The notes under the pieces were generated by a model. The model saw nothing but the letters and a program-made list of their open reading frames with translations, was not told the DNA's origin and did no database searches. A program made the position numbers and the translations under genes. From an uncultured Clostridia bacterium (GTDB lineage Bacteria; Bacillota; Clostridia; Oscillospirales; CAG-272): DNA of 44,413 nucleotides. How positions within the stretch are numbered: the first letter of the stretch is position 1; each line of letters starts with the position of its first letter. Shown piece by piece: positions 15,334 to 24,193 of this stretch. The stretch lies in assembly GCA_945929845.1 (NCBI GenBank), contig CAMEON010000011.1, forward strand, positions 1-44,413, read 5' to 3'.

Positions 15334-15791
15334 GTTACAGTTCAGATGCTTGACTATGACATATCTGCATTATCCCATGCTCCGTATAGATTTTACGCCT
15401 GGGCTTTGCCCATCCCCCCGACCCCCTTCCCGCCGGGAAGGGGGAGAACCTATATTCTTTTGCAAGGGGCTTCGCCCCTTGCATCCCTGCTCTTTATATC
15501 GGTCAGTTGTTACTCTTTCCAAATGCAAGATGATGACGATAGTGTGTGCCGGGGTGTCCCTTCTCCACCGTGGAAGAGGAACCCTCGCAACTACGCCCAG
15601 CGTTATCCTACATCCGGTCAGAACAGCTGGCGTCTGACATAATAGGCGGGAATGCAAGGGGCCGCAGGCCCCTTGCGAAAAATACTTAGGCTCTCCCCCT
15701 TCCCCGCCGGGGAAGGGGGCCGGGGGGATGGGGCTATAAGACTTAAAGTACATAGAATAAACGGATACATCACGGTCATTTGAACTGTAAC
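15334..15791. mobile_element. MITE-like element, type B, a large imperfect inverted repeat
   Basis: This 458-bp element shares the same 11-bp termini as copy A and is separated from it by one base. Its two arms (about 150 bp each) are inverted copies. Each holds a C/T palindrome (15422-15444 and 15695-15719) and a second hairpin built on GCAAGGGGC (15461-15483 and 15654-15676). The roughly 160-bp centre has no recognisable gene. Short open frames here look like by-products of the G/C runs. Confidence 0.6.
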
Positions 15792-15800
15792 ATAAAGTGT

Positions 15801-15860
15801 GTTACAGTTCAACCGGGGTACGAAAGAACGCCCGTGGCTTCTTGAAAGAAGCCGGAACGA
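15801..15860 (+). repeat. Partial repeat copy (left end only)
   Basis: GTTACAGTTCA at 15801-15811 is followed by ACCGGGGTACGAAAG and GGCTTCTTGAAAGAAGCC. This matches the end of the 33078-33322 copy in order and sequence style. It breaks off at the rplQ terminator and appears to be a truncated copy. Confidence 0.5.
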
Positions 15861-15862
15861 CC

Positions 15863-15890
15863 AAAAAAGGCCGGTGCTCCTGCACCAGCC
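15863..15890 (-). terminator. Terminator of the ribosomal supercluster, after rplQ
   Basis: On the minus strand GGCTGGTGC and GCACCGGCC (9 pairs, one G-U) with loop AGGA are followed by TTTTTT, 15 nt past the rplQ stop. Confidence 0.85.
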
Positions 15891-15904
15891 CCTCTTGGGA
15901 ATAC

Positions 15905-16348
15905 TTACTCTGCCTTTGCGGGCTCGGCAGCGTCCTGAGCCTTCTCGGCCTTAGCGGCCTTCTTATCCTTGGCATCATCGGCGCTGGTCTCAGCCGGCTT
16001 CACATAGTCCACCATTCTGATCACAGCGGTCTCTGCGCCGTCGCCTCTCCTCTGGCCCAGCTTGAAGATCTGGGTGTAACCGCCCTTGCGGTCGGCGTAA
16101 AGGGATGCATATTCGGTGAAGACCTTGGTGACAACGCTTTCCTTGGTGATGTAAGCGAGAGCCTCACGGCGACTGGCCAGTGTGTTCTCCTTACCGAGAG
16201 TAATCATCTTCTCTGCGATGGAACGGACTTCCTTAGCTCTTGCAAGGGTGGTGATAACCTGGCCGTTCTCAAGCAGCAGAGTGACCAGACCGCGGAGCAT
16301 GGCTTTTCTCTGATCGGTCGGTCTTCCGAGTTTTCTGGTTCCGGGCAT
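15905..16348 (-). CDS. rplQ: Ribosomal protein L17
   Basis: Large-subunit protein L17, 147 aa, last gene of the cluster. The start [19 protein letters not shown] is the family signature. The body ends near residue 118 and is followed by an Ala/Lys/Glu-rich tail ([21 protein letters not shown]) that typical bacterial L17 lacks or has shorter. ATG 16348 has AAGGAGG 8 nt upstream; an in-frame ATG two codons earlier is too close to it. It follows rpoA, the usual order, and ends at a strong terminator. Confidence 0.96.
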   Translation of the reverse strand: MPGTRKLGRPTDQRKAMLRGLVTLLLENGQVITTLARAKEVRSIAEKMITLGKENTLASRREALAYITKESVVTKVFTEYASLYADRKGGYTQIFKLGQRRGDGAETAVIRMVDYVKPAETSADDAKDKKAAKAEKAQDAAEPAKAE

Positions 16349-16425
16349 TTTCATTGCCTCCTTCTGCTGTACTGAATCTTTACTTCAAACGAATGGGCGG
16401 GTTCCGTTCTGTAGCGGATACCCTG

Positions 16426-17415
16426 TCACTCCTCTTCCTTTTTCAGGTCAAGGCCGAGGGAGTGTAGCTTCTGGATCACTTCTTCCAGCGACTTCTTACC
16501 GAGGTTGCGAACCTTGATCATGTCCTCCTCGGTCTTGTTGGTCAAGTCCTCTACCGTATCAATGCCTGCCCGCTTCAAGCAGTTGAAGCTGCGCACAGAC
16601 ATGTCAAGCTCCTCAATGGTCATCTCAAGAACCTTTTCCTTCTTGGTCTCTTCTCTCTCGATCATGATTTCAGCCTTCTTTGCTTCATCTGACAAATCCA
16701 CAAACAAGTTGAGATGCTCGTTGAGAATCTTGGCCCCGAGCGAGATCGCTTCCTTAGCGGAGATGGTGCCGTTTGTCACCACTTCCAGCGTCAGCTTATC
16801 GTAGTCGGTGATGTTACCCACACGGGTATTTTCCACATTGTAGCTTACCTTGTAGACCGGCGTGTAAATGGAATCGGTGAAGATGGTGCCGATCGGCACG
16901 GACATGGATGACATATTCACGGGATCGCAGTGAAGCTGCTTATTGCGCTCCTGAGATACATAGCCCCGGCCGCTCTCAAAGGTCAGCTCCATGTAGAACC
17001 GTGCATTTTCGGAGAGGGTGCAGATGTGGTGATCGGGATTCAGGATCTCGATGTCGGAATCCTGCTTGATGTCTCCGGCAGTGACCTCATGGTCCCCCGT
17101 CACATCAATGATCACCGTCTTGGGATCCTGGCCGTGCAGCTTGGCTGTGATCCCCTTGACATTCAGGACGATCTCGGTCACATCCTCCACCACACCGGGC
17201 ACTGTGGAAAACTCATGCAGAATGGCCTCATTCTTGCCGTCGATCTTGATGCTGGTGACAGCCACGCCAGGCAACGAGCTGAGCAGTACACGGCGCAGGG
17301 AGTTACCCAGAGTGATGCCATATCCCCGTTCCAGAGGCTCTACGACAAAGGTACCTCTGGTACCGTCCGGGCTGAGGTCGGTCGTCGTAATATTGGGCTT
17401 CTCAATCTCTATCAT
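16426..17415 (-). CDS. rpoA: RNA polymerase alpha subunit
   Basis: The alpha subunit (329 aa) nucleates assembly of core RNA polymerase. The N-terminal domain has the dimerisation signature [19 protein letters not shown] near residue 32. The C-terminal domain, which contacts UP elements and activators, has [21 protein letters not shown] and [19 protein letters not shown] lies 11 nt upstream. A 337-nt hairpin-rich spacer separates it from rpsD, in contrast to the tight spacing elsewhere in the cluster, so its expression may be set separately. Confidence 0.98.
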   Translation of the reverse strand: MIEIEKPNITTTDLSPDGTRGTFVVEPLERGYGITLGNSLRRVLLSSLPGVAVTSIKIDGKNEAILHEFSTVPGVVEDVTEIVLNVKGITAKLHGQDPKTVIIDVTGDHEVTAGDIKQDSDIEILNPDHHICTLSENARFYMELTFESGRGYVSQERNKQLHCDPVNMSSMSVPIGTIFTDSIYTPVYKVSYNVENTRVGNITDYDKLTLEVVTNGTISAKEAISLGAKILNEHLNLFVDLSDEAKKAEIMIEREETKKEKVLEMTIEELDMSVRSFNCLKRAGIDTVEDLTNKTEEDMIKVRNLGKKSLEEVIQKLHSLGLDLKKEEE

Positions 17416-17752
17416 TCCAAATAATACCTCCTTCTGCTATTTGGGAAAACGAATTTCCGATGGCTCCTGTCCCTTATAGGCACAGGAATTCCCGAAGGTG
17501 CGAGGCGAACACATGCCTGCGCCACACAGTCTCCATGACACATCGGACGATGTGCCTCCGTGGCATGATCCACGGGCAGGGCCTATGTGCGCTACCGTCC
17601 TTACGGGACTGGGATGCGGAAAGCGAAGGGTAACGGGTAAGTGAGGTGATGCGCATCCGTGCGCCACCGCAGTGCAACACCGTACACCGGCCAGCGACCG
17701 GGAACGGCCTGCCCCTTTGTCTTTCTGCCTGCGCAGTCGGGCTTTCGGGGAA
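17416..17752 (-). other. Hairpin-rich spacer between rpsD and rpoA (candidate structured RNA)
   Basis: These 337 nt contain no credible gene. They hold a string of stems: CCTGT/ACAGG (17466-17486), CACATC/GATGTG (17539-17554), CCGTGG/CCACGG (17558-17575), CCGT/ACGG (17595-17606), and a two-part stem GGTG-GCGCA/TGCGC-CACC (17645-17668). None ends in a T-run except weakly, so they look like RNA structure rather than terminators. An autoregulatory site for S4, or a processing region, is an inference. Confidence 0.5.
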
Positions 17753-18379
17753 TTACTTGGAATAAAGCTCGACGATCAGCTGCTCGTTGAACTCGAAATC
17801 AATGTCCTCACGGGCGGGCATAGCCACGACCTTGGCGGTGAAATTCTTCTTATCAGAATCCAGCCACTTGGGTGTGCGGACACCACCCTCAGACTCAGCC
17901 AGACCCTTGAACTTCACGGAAGAACGGCTGGACTCCTTGACGGCGATCACATCACCGGGCTTCACGATGAAGGACGGCACATTGACCTTCTTGCCGTTGA
18001 CGGTGAAATGACCGTGCAGGACCAGCTGACGGGCATCACGACGGCACTCGGCCATACCCATGCGGTACACCACATTGTCCAGTCTGCGCTCCAGCAGGAT
18101 GAGCAGGTTCTCACCGGTCATGCCTTCCTTGCGGTCAGCCTCCTCGTAGTAGTTCCGGAACTGTCTCTCCAGCACGCCATAGTATCTCTTGGCGGTCTGC
18201 TTCTCTCTCATCTGCATCCCGTACTCTCTCATCTTCTTGACATCAGCACCATGCTGACCGGGAGCAGAGGTTCTGCGCTCCACAGCGCACTTACCGGTGA
18301 CGCAGCGGTCGCCCTTCAGGTACAGCTTCTTACCCTCTCTGCGGCAGAGCTTGCACGCAGGGCCTGTGTATCTTGCCAT
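17753..18379 (-). CDS. rpsD: Ribosomal protein S4, zinc-type
   Basis: S4 (208 aa) is a primary 16S rRNA binder in early 30S assembly, and in many bacteria represses translation of its own operon. The N terminus [16 protein letters not shown], with C-x2-C and a second pair in DRCVTGKC, indicates a zinc-binding form. The S4 RNA-binding domain is at about 95-155 ([39 protein letters not shown]). GGAGG lies 9 nt before ATG 18379. The position between rpsK and rpoA is typical of Clostridia, unlike Bacillus. Confidence 0.97.
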   Translation of the reverse strand: MARYTGPACKLCRREGKKLYLKGDRCVTGKCAVERRTSAPGQHGADVKKMREYGMQMREKQTAKRYYGVLERQFRNYYEEADRKEGMTGENLLILLERRLDNVVYRMGMAECRRDARQLVLHGHFTVNGKKVNVPSFIVKPGDVIAVKESSRSSVKFKGLAESEGGVRTPKWLDSDKKNFTAKVVAMPAREDIDFEFNEQLIVELYSK

Positions 18380-18406
18380 AATTCTTCTCCTCCTATCAAC
18401 TATCAA

Positions 18407-18808
18407 TTAGACCCTTCTGCGCTTGGGGGGTCTGCAACCGTTGTGGGGAATGGGGGTCACATCACGGATCAGCGTGACGGAAAGACCGACAGTCTCCAGG
18501 GCACGGATGGCGGACTCACGACCTGCGCCGGGTCCCTTCACATAAACCTCCACAGACTTCAGGCCGTGGTCCACTGCGATCCTTGCAGCGGCCTCGGATG
18601 CGGACTGTGCAGCGAACGGAGTGGATTTCCGGGATCCCTTGAAGCCCAGCTCACCGGCTGATGCCCAGGAGATCGCATTGCCGTTCACATCGGTGATGGT
18701 GACAATTGTGTTGTTGAAGGTAGACTGAATATGCACCGTGCCTTTTTCAATATTTTTTCTTTCGCGGCGCTTCTTCGTAACCTTGGCGGCCTTATCATTC
18801 TTTGCCAT
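18407..18808 (-). CDS. rpsK: Ribosomal protein S11
   Basis: S11 (133 aa) lies on the 30S platform near the mRNA exit and the Shine-Dalgarno helix. The N terminus is basic ([19 protein letters not shown]). The conserved core [22 protein letters not shown] and the C-terminal [18 protein letters not shown] are intact. It is of normal length, between rpsM (16 nt) and rpsD (27 nt). Confidence 0.98.
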   Translation of the reverse strand: MAKNDKAAKVTKKRRERKNIEKGTVHIQSTFNNTIVTITDVNGNAISWASAGELGFKGSRKSTPFAAQSASEAAARIAVDHGLKSVEVYVKGPGAGRESAIRALETVGLSVTLIRDVTPIPHNGCRPPKRRRV

Positions 18809-18824
18809 TTTTCATGCCACTCCT

Positions 18825-19193
18825 TTACTTCTTCTTGTTTGCGATGGTCTTGGCGGGGCCTTTTCTTGTCCTTGCGTTGGTCTTGGTGCGCTGACCTCTC
18901 ACAGGCAGACCCTTTCTGTGCCGGATACCACGGTAGCAGTTGATCTCGACCATGTTCTTGATGTTCAGGGACACCTCCCGGCGGAGGTCACCCTCCACGG
19001 AGTAGGACTTCTCGATCTCATCACGGAGCTTTGCAATTTCGTCCTCGGTCAGATCCTTGGCACGGGTATCGGGATTGATACCGGTGGCGGCCAGGATGTC
19101 GTTGGCGCTCTTGCGGCCGATTCCGTAGATGTAGGTCAGAGCGATCTCCACACGCTTGTTGTTGGGAATATCAACACCAGCTATACGAGCCAT
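18825..19193 (-). CDS. rpsM: Ribosomal protein S13
   Basis: S13 (122 aa) sits on the 30S head, touches the P-site tRNA through its tail and bridges to L5. It has the start [26 protein letters not shown], the helix-two-turn-helix region, and the C-terminal [19 protein letters not shown] followed by a lysine-rich end. A ribosome binding site (AAAAGGAA) precedes the ATG. A small hairpin (CCGTCC/GGACGG) lies in the 88-nt gap after rpmJ. Confidence 0.98.
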   Translation of the reverse strand: MARIAGVDIPNNKRVEIALTYIYGIGRKSANDILAATGINPDTRAKDLTEDEIAKLRDEIEKSYSVEGDLRREVSLNIKNMVEINCYRGIRHRKGLPVRGQRTKTNARTRKGPAKTIANKKK

Positions 19194-19281
19194 TTCCTTT
19201 TCACCTCTCTGTGTGATTTAGTTCCGTCCTCACAGGGACGGGCATTTTCTGAAAAGACGATCTTGGGTGGATCAGGCGATC

Positions 19282-19395
19282 TCATCCCTGTCTCTGCTTG
19301 TGCTTGGGGTTCTCGCAGATGACCATGATCTTGCCTTTTCTCTTGATGATCTTGCACTTCTCGCAGATCTTCTTCACGGACGGTTTCACTTTCAT
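19282..19395 (-). CDS. rpmJ: Ribosomal protein L36
   Basis: L36, 37 aa, the smallest large-subunit protein, of the zinc-binding form. The sequence starts [20 protein letters not shown] and continues to [13 protein letters not shown]-x2-C and C-x4-H supply the metal ligands. Its place between infA and rpsM is the standard order. A zinc-free copy, used under zinc shortage in some bacteria, is not visible in the window. Confidence 0.97.
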   Translation of the reverse strand: MKVKPSVKKICEKCKIIKRKGKIMVICENPKHKQRQG

Positions 19396-19430
19396 CGGTG
19401 ATTACCATACCTTTCTCAGTAGTTGGGGTT

Positions 19431-19649
19431 TTACTTTGAACGCCAGGTTATGCGGCCCTTGTCGAGGTCGTATACCGACACCTCGATGGTCACACGGTCT
19501 CCCGGCAGGATCCTGATATAGTTCAGGCGGAGCTTCCCGGAAATATGGGCGGTCACCAGGTGGCCGTTGGGAAGCCTCACTTTGAAGGTTGCGTTGGGCA
19601 ATGCCTCCTCCACAACACCTTCAAACTCAATGACATCATCCTTTGGCAG
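19431..19649 (-). CDS. infA: Translation initiation factor IF-1 with apparent CTG start
   Basis: IF-1 (72 aa) is a small OB-fold protein that blocks the A site during initiation. The core [20 protein letters not shown]...[17 protein letters not shown] is typical. No ATG, GTG or TTG exists in frame between the map stop and the conserved N terminus. The only fitting start is CTG at 19649, giving [11 protein letters not shown]. That yields exactly the usual 72 residues and sits 7 nt after GGAGG. ATT two codons earlier is an alternative but lies 1 nt from the ribosome binding site. A non-AUG start on a core initiation factor is unusual and may be regulatory. Confidence 0.93.
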   Translation of the reverse strand: MPKDDVIEFEGVVEEALPNATFKVRLPNGHLVTAHISGKLRLNYIRILPGDRVTIEVSVYDLDKGRITWRSK

Positions 19650-19715
19650 AACAATCCCTCCCTTACATATGAATGGAAACTGATAGTTTTGAATACAGAC
19701 TGTGTGGTTTCCGGG

Positions 19716-20477
19716 TCAGAACGAAGGGTCTATCCCGGTCAGATTGATGACTCCATCCGAGGTCAGGGCCACCGAATTCTCATAGTGGGCGGACAGGCTG
19801 CCGTCCAGTGTCTTCACCGTCCAGCCGTCGTCCAGCTCTCGGACATCCTCCCGGCCGATATTCACCATCGGCTCAATGGCCAGGGTCATACCGGCGCACA
19901 GGCGTGGCCCCCGTCCCGGCGTCCCGTAGTTGGGTACATCCGGAGATTCATGCAGCTCGTGACCCACACCGTGGCCCACATACCGCTTGACCGTGGAAAA
20001 GCCGTTGTGCCTGACAAGGGTGTCGATGGCCGCCCCGATATCGCCCAGGCGGTTTCCCACCTTCAGCATCTCCAGTCCGGCGAAAAAGCTGTCCCTTGTG
20101 ACCTGGATCAGGCGAAGCGCCTCCTCGCTGACCTTCCCCACCGGGATGGTCCGTGCGGAGTCGCCGTGGAAGCCCTTGTAGAAAGCTCCCACATCGATCT
20201 TTACGATGTCCCCCTCCTGGAGGAACCGTTTCCTGGATGGAATGCCATGGATGACCTCATCATTGATGCTGATGCAGGCACTGGCCGGGAATCCGGCGTA
20301 CCCCAGGAAGGAGGGTTTTGCCCCCGCCTTCTCAATGCTCTCCCGTACCACACGGTCAAGCTCATAGGTACTGACACCCTCCCGGACATGATCACGGGCA
20401 CGAAGCAATGCCTCGCCCGTGATGCGTCCGGCGGCCATCATGGCTTTGATCTGATCACCGTTTTTCAGTTGAATCAT
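19716..20477 (-). CDS. map: Type I methionine aminopeptidase
   Basis: It removes the initiator methionine from nascent proteins in the cytoplasm, using two metal ions. At 253 aa it is the bacterial short form without an N-terminal zinc finger. Metal ligands are visible: the Asp of GDIVKIDVGAF, the Asp of FHGDSARTI, the His of GHGVGHELHE, and the Glu of LAIEPMVNIG and of a C-terminal HYENSVALT. The gene lies between adk and infA as usual. The KOW-domain gene found after map in some Firmicutes is absent. Confidence 0.98.
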   Translation of the reverse strand: MIQLKNGDQIKAMMAAGRITGEALLRARDHVREGVSTYELDRVVRESIEKAGAKPSFLGYAGFPASACISINDEVIHGIPSRKRFLQEGDIVKIDVGAFYKGFHGDSARTIPVGKVSEEALRLIQVTRDSFFAGLEMLKVGNRLGDIGAAIDTLVRHNGFSTVKRYVGHGVGHELHESPDVPNYGTPGRGPRLCAGMTLAIEPMVNIGREDVRELDDGWTVKTLDGSLSAHYENSVALTSDGVINLTGIDPSF

Positions 20478-20498
20478 ACTTTACCTCGAATGGGGCTA

Positions 20499-21134
20499 TC
20501 ACTCCACAGAAGCCAGCGCAGAGAAGACGGCACGGGTCGTATCGGCGACCTCCTCCTGTCCTTCCACGGTAATGAGAATGCCCTTCTTGGCGTAGTAAGC
20601 CTTCAGGGGTTCTGTCTGTGCGTGATAGGTCTCCAGTCTCTTGCGAACTGTTTCCTCGGCATCGTCGTCTCTGATATAGAGCTTGTTGCCGCACTTGTCG
20701 CAAATACCGGTCTGCATGGGAGGGAGGTAAACCACATGGTAGGATGCCCCGCAGTGGCAGACTCTCCGCCCGCTCATGCGCTCGATGATCTTCTCATCGG
20801 GTACCTCCAGGCTGAGGACAGCGTCCATGGCCACGCCCATCTGATCCAGGGCTTCTGCCTGGGGGATGGAACGGGGGAAGCCATCCAGGATGAATCCGTT
20901 CCTGCAGGAATCGCTGGCCAGCTTTTCCCGGATGATGCCGATGACGACCTCATCCGGAACCAGCTTGCCGGCATCAATGTAGCTCTTTGCCGACTTGCCC
21001 AGCTCCGTACCCTCCTTGATCGCGGCCCGGAGGATGTCTCCGGTGGCGATGGCGGGGATGTTGTACTTTTCCGAGATCCTGGCGGACTGGGTGCCCTTAC
21101 CGGCACCGGGTGCGCCCAACAGTATCAGTTTCAT
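20499..21134 (-). CDS. adk: Adenylate kinase, zinc-LID type
   Basis: It interconverts ATP + AMP and 2 ADP in the cytoplasm (211 aa). The P-loop [11 protein letters not shown] is at 7-17 and the AMP-binding region near 30-90 ([22 protein letters not shown]). The LID has four cysteines (CHCGASYH...CDKCG), the zinc-stabilised form common in Firmicutes. It is of normal length, between secY and map. Confidence 0.98.
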   Translation of the reverse strand: MKLILLGAPGAGKGTQSARISEKYNIPAIATGDILRAAIKEGTELGKSAKSYIDAGKLVPDEVVIGIIREKLASDSCRNGFILDGFPRSIPQAEALDQMGVAMDAVLSLEVPDEKIIERMSGRRVCHCGASYHVVYLPPMQTGICDKCGNKLYIRDDDAEETVRKRLETYHAQTEPLKAYYAKKGILITVEGQEEVADTTRAVFSALASVE

Positions 21135-21231
21135 GGGTTTATCTCTCCTTCCGGCATATGGTTTGAAGGGGTTTTTCAGAATGACGGTTGACGGGCATAC
21201 ATGTCACATCAAGCATCCGAGCATCCCCGCA

Positions 21232-22575
21232 TCAGTCAAGGAAGCCCTTGTAGTTGCGCAGTGTCATCTGTGCTTCCAGTTCACGGAAGGTCTCCAGAGC
21301 CACACCGACTACGATCAGCAGGGAGGAACCGCTGAAGGCCAGATCCGAGATGCCGTAGCCGTCCACTGCATACCAGATCGCATTGACGATCATAGGCACG
21401 CCGGAGAGCACGCAGAGGAACAAAGCCCCCAGGAAGGTGATCCGATGCAGGATCTTGTTGATATACTCGATGGTCGGTCTTCCGGGACGGATGCCGGGAA
21501 CGGCACCGCCGTTGGAGCGCAGGTTGTTTGCCACCTCCACAGGGTTGAAGGAGATCATGATGTAGAAGTAAGCAAACAGGATGATCAGGATGATATACAC
21601 AGCGATGTAGGGGAAGCTGGTGTAACCCAGATAGTTATTGATCCAGTCCGCCCAGGCATGACCGGGAGCGAACCCGGCAATGGTCGAGGGGATGCTGACG
21701 ATGGAGCTGGCAAAGATGATGGGCATGACGCCGGCCATATCCAGCTTCAGGGGCAGTGTCGAGGACTGGCCGCCATACATCTTGCGGCCCACCACACGCT
21801 TGGCGTACTGCACGGGGATACGGCGCTCCGAATTGGAGAACCACACCACAGCCACGGTAGCGGCCAGCAGGACAGCCAGGAACAGGAGGAACAGCAGGGC
21901 ACCTACGATATAGAGGGGCGCACCGCTGAGCTTGCTGCCCAGCGCACCGGTGCCGGAACCGAAGCAACGGTTCCACAGGCTTCCGGCCAGGGCGGGCAGA
22001 CGGGAAATGATGTTGGCGAACAGGATGATGGAGATACCGTTTCCGATACCCTTCTCGTTGATCTTCTCGCCCATCCACATGATGATGGCCGCACCGGTGC
22101 AGTAGCAGGCAACCAGTACAATCTTACCGAAGACGGTATTGCCCGCAGGGGTCAGCATCCCCATATTGGCAATGTACAGTGTGTAGCCGATACTGGTGAC
22201 AATAGCCAGCAGGATGGTAATGCCACGGGTCAAGAGGGACAGCTTCTTGCGGCCTTCCTCACCCTCCTCCTTGGACCACCGCTCCAGCGTCTTGAACGCT
22301 ATGGTCAAAAGCTGGACCACGATGGATGCCGTGATGTAGGGGGAGACGGACAGGGCGAACAGGGTGGCTCTGGACAGAGCACCACCGGAGAGCAGGTTCA
22401 GCCAGCTCAAGGCGTTGCCGCCCTGGCTGTCGAAATAGTACCTAAGAGCCTCGGAGTTGATCCAGGGAAGGGGCAGGGCAGAGCCCAAACGGTAAAGGAC
22501 TACGATCAGCAGGGTAAACAGGAGCTTATTTCTGAGCTCTGGGATTTTCCATGCGTTTTTCAAGGTCTTAAGCAT
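21232..22575 (-). CDS. secY: Preprotein translocase subunit SecY
   Basis: The channel-forming subunit of the Sec translocon in the plasma membrane (447 aa, ten predicted transmembrane helices). It starts MLKTLKNAWKIPELRNKLLFT. A conserved region carries the plug/helix-2 motif GGNALSWLNLLSGGALSRATLFALSVSPYI, and a C-terminal loop has PGIRPGRPT, which contacts SecA and the ribosome. It follows rplO by 2 nt and precedes adk, the standard order. Confidence 0.98.
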   Translation of the reverse strand: MLKTLKNAWKIPELRNKLLFTLLIVVLYRLGSALPLPWINSEALRYYFDSQGGNALSWLNLLSGGALSRATLFALSVSPYITASIVVQLLTIAFKTLERWSKEEGEEGRKKLSLLTRGITILLAIVTSIGYTLYIANMGMLTPAGNTVFGKIVLVACYCTGAAIIMWMGEKINEKGIGNGISIILFANIISRLPALAGSLWNRCFGSGTGALGSKLSGAPLYIVGALLFLLFLAVLLAATVAVVWFSNSERRIPVQYAKRVVGRKMYGGQSSTLPLKLDMAGVMPIIFASSIVSIPSTIAGFAPGHAWADWINNYLGYTSFPYIAVYIILIILFAYFYIMISFNPVEVANNLRSNGGAVPGIRPGRPTIEYINKILHRITFLGALFLCVLSGVPMIVNAIWYAVDGYGISDLAFSGSSLLIVVGVALETFRELEAQMTLRNYKGFLD

Positions 22576-22577
22576 CC

Positions 22578-23021
22578 TTATACCTCCTCTGCCTGTCCAC
22601 CTACTGCTGTAATCTTCTCCTTTGCAGCTCCCGTAAAGCGGGCAGCCTGAACAGTTAATTTCTTGGTCAGTTCTCCGTCACCGAGAACCTTCAGCCCGTC
22701 ATAGGGCTTGCGGATGATCTTCTTCGCCAGCAGCACCTCCAGGTTGACGGTGTCGCCGTCCTGGAATCTGTGCTCCAGCGTACCGATGTTCACCGTGGCA
22801 TACACCGTGGCGAACTTGTTGTGGAAGCCTCTCTTCGGCAGCTTGCGGTACAGGGGGAGCTGGCCGCCCTCGAAGCCGGGGCGAACACCGCCGCCGGAGC
22901 GGGCGTTCTGTCCCTTGTGGCCCTTACCGGCGGTCTTGCCGTTACCGGAGCCGGTGCCTCTGCCCTTTCTCCAGGCAGACTGTGTAGAACCCTCAGCGGG
23001 TCTCAATTCATTCAGTTTCAT
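22578..23021 (-). CDS. rplO: Ribosomal protein L15
   Basis: L15 (147 aa) is a late-binding large-subunit protein. The N-terminal part has the Gly/Lys-rich extended segment [20 protein letters not shown] that threads into 23S rRNA, then a compact C-terminal domain with [12 protein letters not shown]. It lies between rpmD and secY. Confidence 0.98.
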   Translation of the reverse strand: MKLNELRPAEGSTQSAWRKGRGTGSGNGKTAGKGHKGQNARSGGGVRPGFEGGQLPLYRKLPKRGFHNKFATVYATVNIGTLEHRFQDGDTVNLEVLLAKKIIRKPYDGLKVLGDGELTKKLTVQAARFTGAAKEKITAVGGQAEEV

Positions 23022-23038
23022 GCTCTTTCCCTCCTTAC

Positions 23039-23218
23039 TCAGTCGTTGACATTCTCGACCGTGACAAGGTGAGCGAGAACCTTGACCTTACCGGCCAGCA
23101 CTGCGTTGTCCTCATGAACGATGCAGTCACCGATCTTGCGCAGACCGAGAGACTGAGCGGTCTTGATCTGATTGGGCTTAGCGGCGATCAGACTCTTTGT
23201 CAGTGTTACCTTTTTCAT
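23039..23218 (-). CDS. rpmD: Ribosomal protein L30
   Basis: L30, 59 aa. It starts [20 protein letters not shown] and includes LGLRKIGDC, the family hallmark (usually LGLRKI). It lies between rpsE (13 nt) and rplO (17 nt). It is present in this cluster in most but not all bacteria. The assignment rests on the sequence and position. Confidence 0.96.
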   Translation of the reverse strand: MKKVTLTKSLIAAKPNQIKTAQSLGLRKIGDCIVHEDNAVLAGKVKVLAHLVTVENVND

Positions 23219-23231
23219 GATTCTGACCTCC

Positions 23232-23735
23232 TTACGCCTTGATCTGATCCACGGGGATGTCGCGGATCTTCGCCACTTCCTCGATGGTGCGCAGTTCCTT
23301 CAGGCCTGCCATGGTAGCCTTCACCACATTGGTGGGGTTATCCGAGCGCAGGCACTTGGCACGGATGTTGGAGATACCGGCGCACTCCAGCACGGCACGC
23401 ACCTTACCACCGGCGATGATACCGGTACCAAGGGCAGCGGGCTTGAGCATGACCTTACCTGCGCCATACACACCCATCACCTCGTGGGGAATGGTGGTTC
23501 CCTTCAGAGACACGGTGATCATATTCTTCTTGGCATCCTCGATACCCTTGCGGATAGCCTCGGGCACCTCGGCAGCCTTACCAAGACCAACGCCTACATG
23601 TCCGTGCTCGTCGCCCACGACCATGAGCGCTGCGAAACGGGCCACACGGCCACCCTTGACGGTCTTGGAAACACGGTTCAGGGAAACGAGCGTTTCCTTC
23701 AGCTCGACTTCACCCGGATTAAACTTATTAGCCAT
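23232..23735 (-). CDS. rpsE: Ribosomal protein S5
   Basis: S5 (167 aa) contributes to decoding accuracy and mRNA helicase activity at the entry tunnel. The N-terminal double-stranded RNA-binding-like domain has [36 protein letters not shown]. The C-terminal domain has [29 protein letters not shown] in typical form. A 63-nt stretch with two perfect hairpins lies just upstream. Confidence 0.98.
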   Translation of the reverse strand: MANKFNPGEVELKETLVSLNRVSKTVKGGRVARFAALMVVGDEHGHVGVGLGKAAEVPEAIRKGIEDAKKNMITVSLKGTTIPHEVMGVYGAGKVMLKPAALGTGIIAGGKVRAVLECAGISNIRAKCLRSDNPTNVVKATMAGLKELRTIEEVAKIRDIPVDQIKA

Positions 23736-23756
23736 TTCTGTTTCCTCCTGAAATGT

Positions 23757-23819
23757 TGTTCAAACGAATCGTTGGTTTGAACAGTGTACAAACCGGACTG
23801 ATCCGACACACCGGATCAG
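23757..23819 (-). other. Two tandem hairpins between rplR and rpsE
   Basis: TGTTCAAAC/GTTTGAACA (9 bp, 23757-23783) and CTGATCCG/CGGATCAG (8 bp, 23798-23819). The second includes the rplR stop codon. No T-run follows, so RNA processing or translational spacing is more likely than termination. Confidence 0.5.
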
Positions 23820-24175
23820 AACTTCAGGCCGCCCTCTCTGGCGCCTTCAGCCAACTCCGATACACGTCCGTGATAGAGATAGCCGCCTCTGTCGAAAACG
23901 ACTTCTGTGATGCCCTGTGCGATGGCACGCTCGGCGATCTGCTTGCCCACTTCCCGGGCGGCAGCCTTGTTGCCGCCATTGGCGGTAAAGCCGGCACCAT
24001 AGGTAGAAGCGGCAACCAGGGTAACGCCCTTCACATCGTCGATGATCTGGGCACTGATGTTTGCGTTGGAACGATACACAGCCAGACGGGGACGCTCAGC
24101 CGTACCGGAGATCTTGCTACGGATGCGGATATGTCTCTTCAGCCGGGCCTGGTTACTGTCCTTTTTCGTTACCAT
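23816..24175 (-). CDS. rplR: Ribosomal protein L18
   Basis: L18 (119 aa) binds 5S rRNA with L5 in the central protuberance. It has the basic N terminus and [21 protein letters not shown], the family core, with the C-terminal [24 protein letters not shown]. The stop codon falls in a hairpin shared with the spacer before rpsE. Confidence 0.98.
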   Translation of the reverse strand: MVTKKDSNQARLKRHIRIRSKISGTAERPRLAVYRSNANISAQIIDDVKGVTLVAASTYGAGFTANGGNKAAAREVGKQIAERAIAQGITEVVFDRGGYLYHGRVSELAEGAREGGLKF

Positions 24176-24193
24176 ACTGTTCCACTCCTTTCA

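Noticed and set aside
15350-15753. Overlapping short frames in the repeat cluster
   Set aside because: They run through palindromes and C/G runs in both directions, with no ribosome binding sites and no family resemblance.
17437-17680. Two frames in the rpsD-rpoA spacer
   Set aside because: No ribosome binding site or domain. The stems in the region explain the sequence better.
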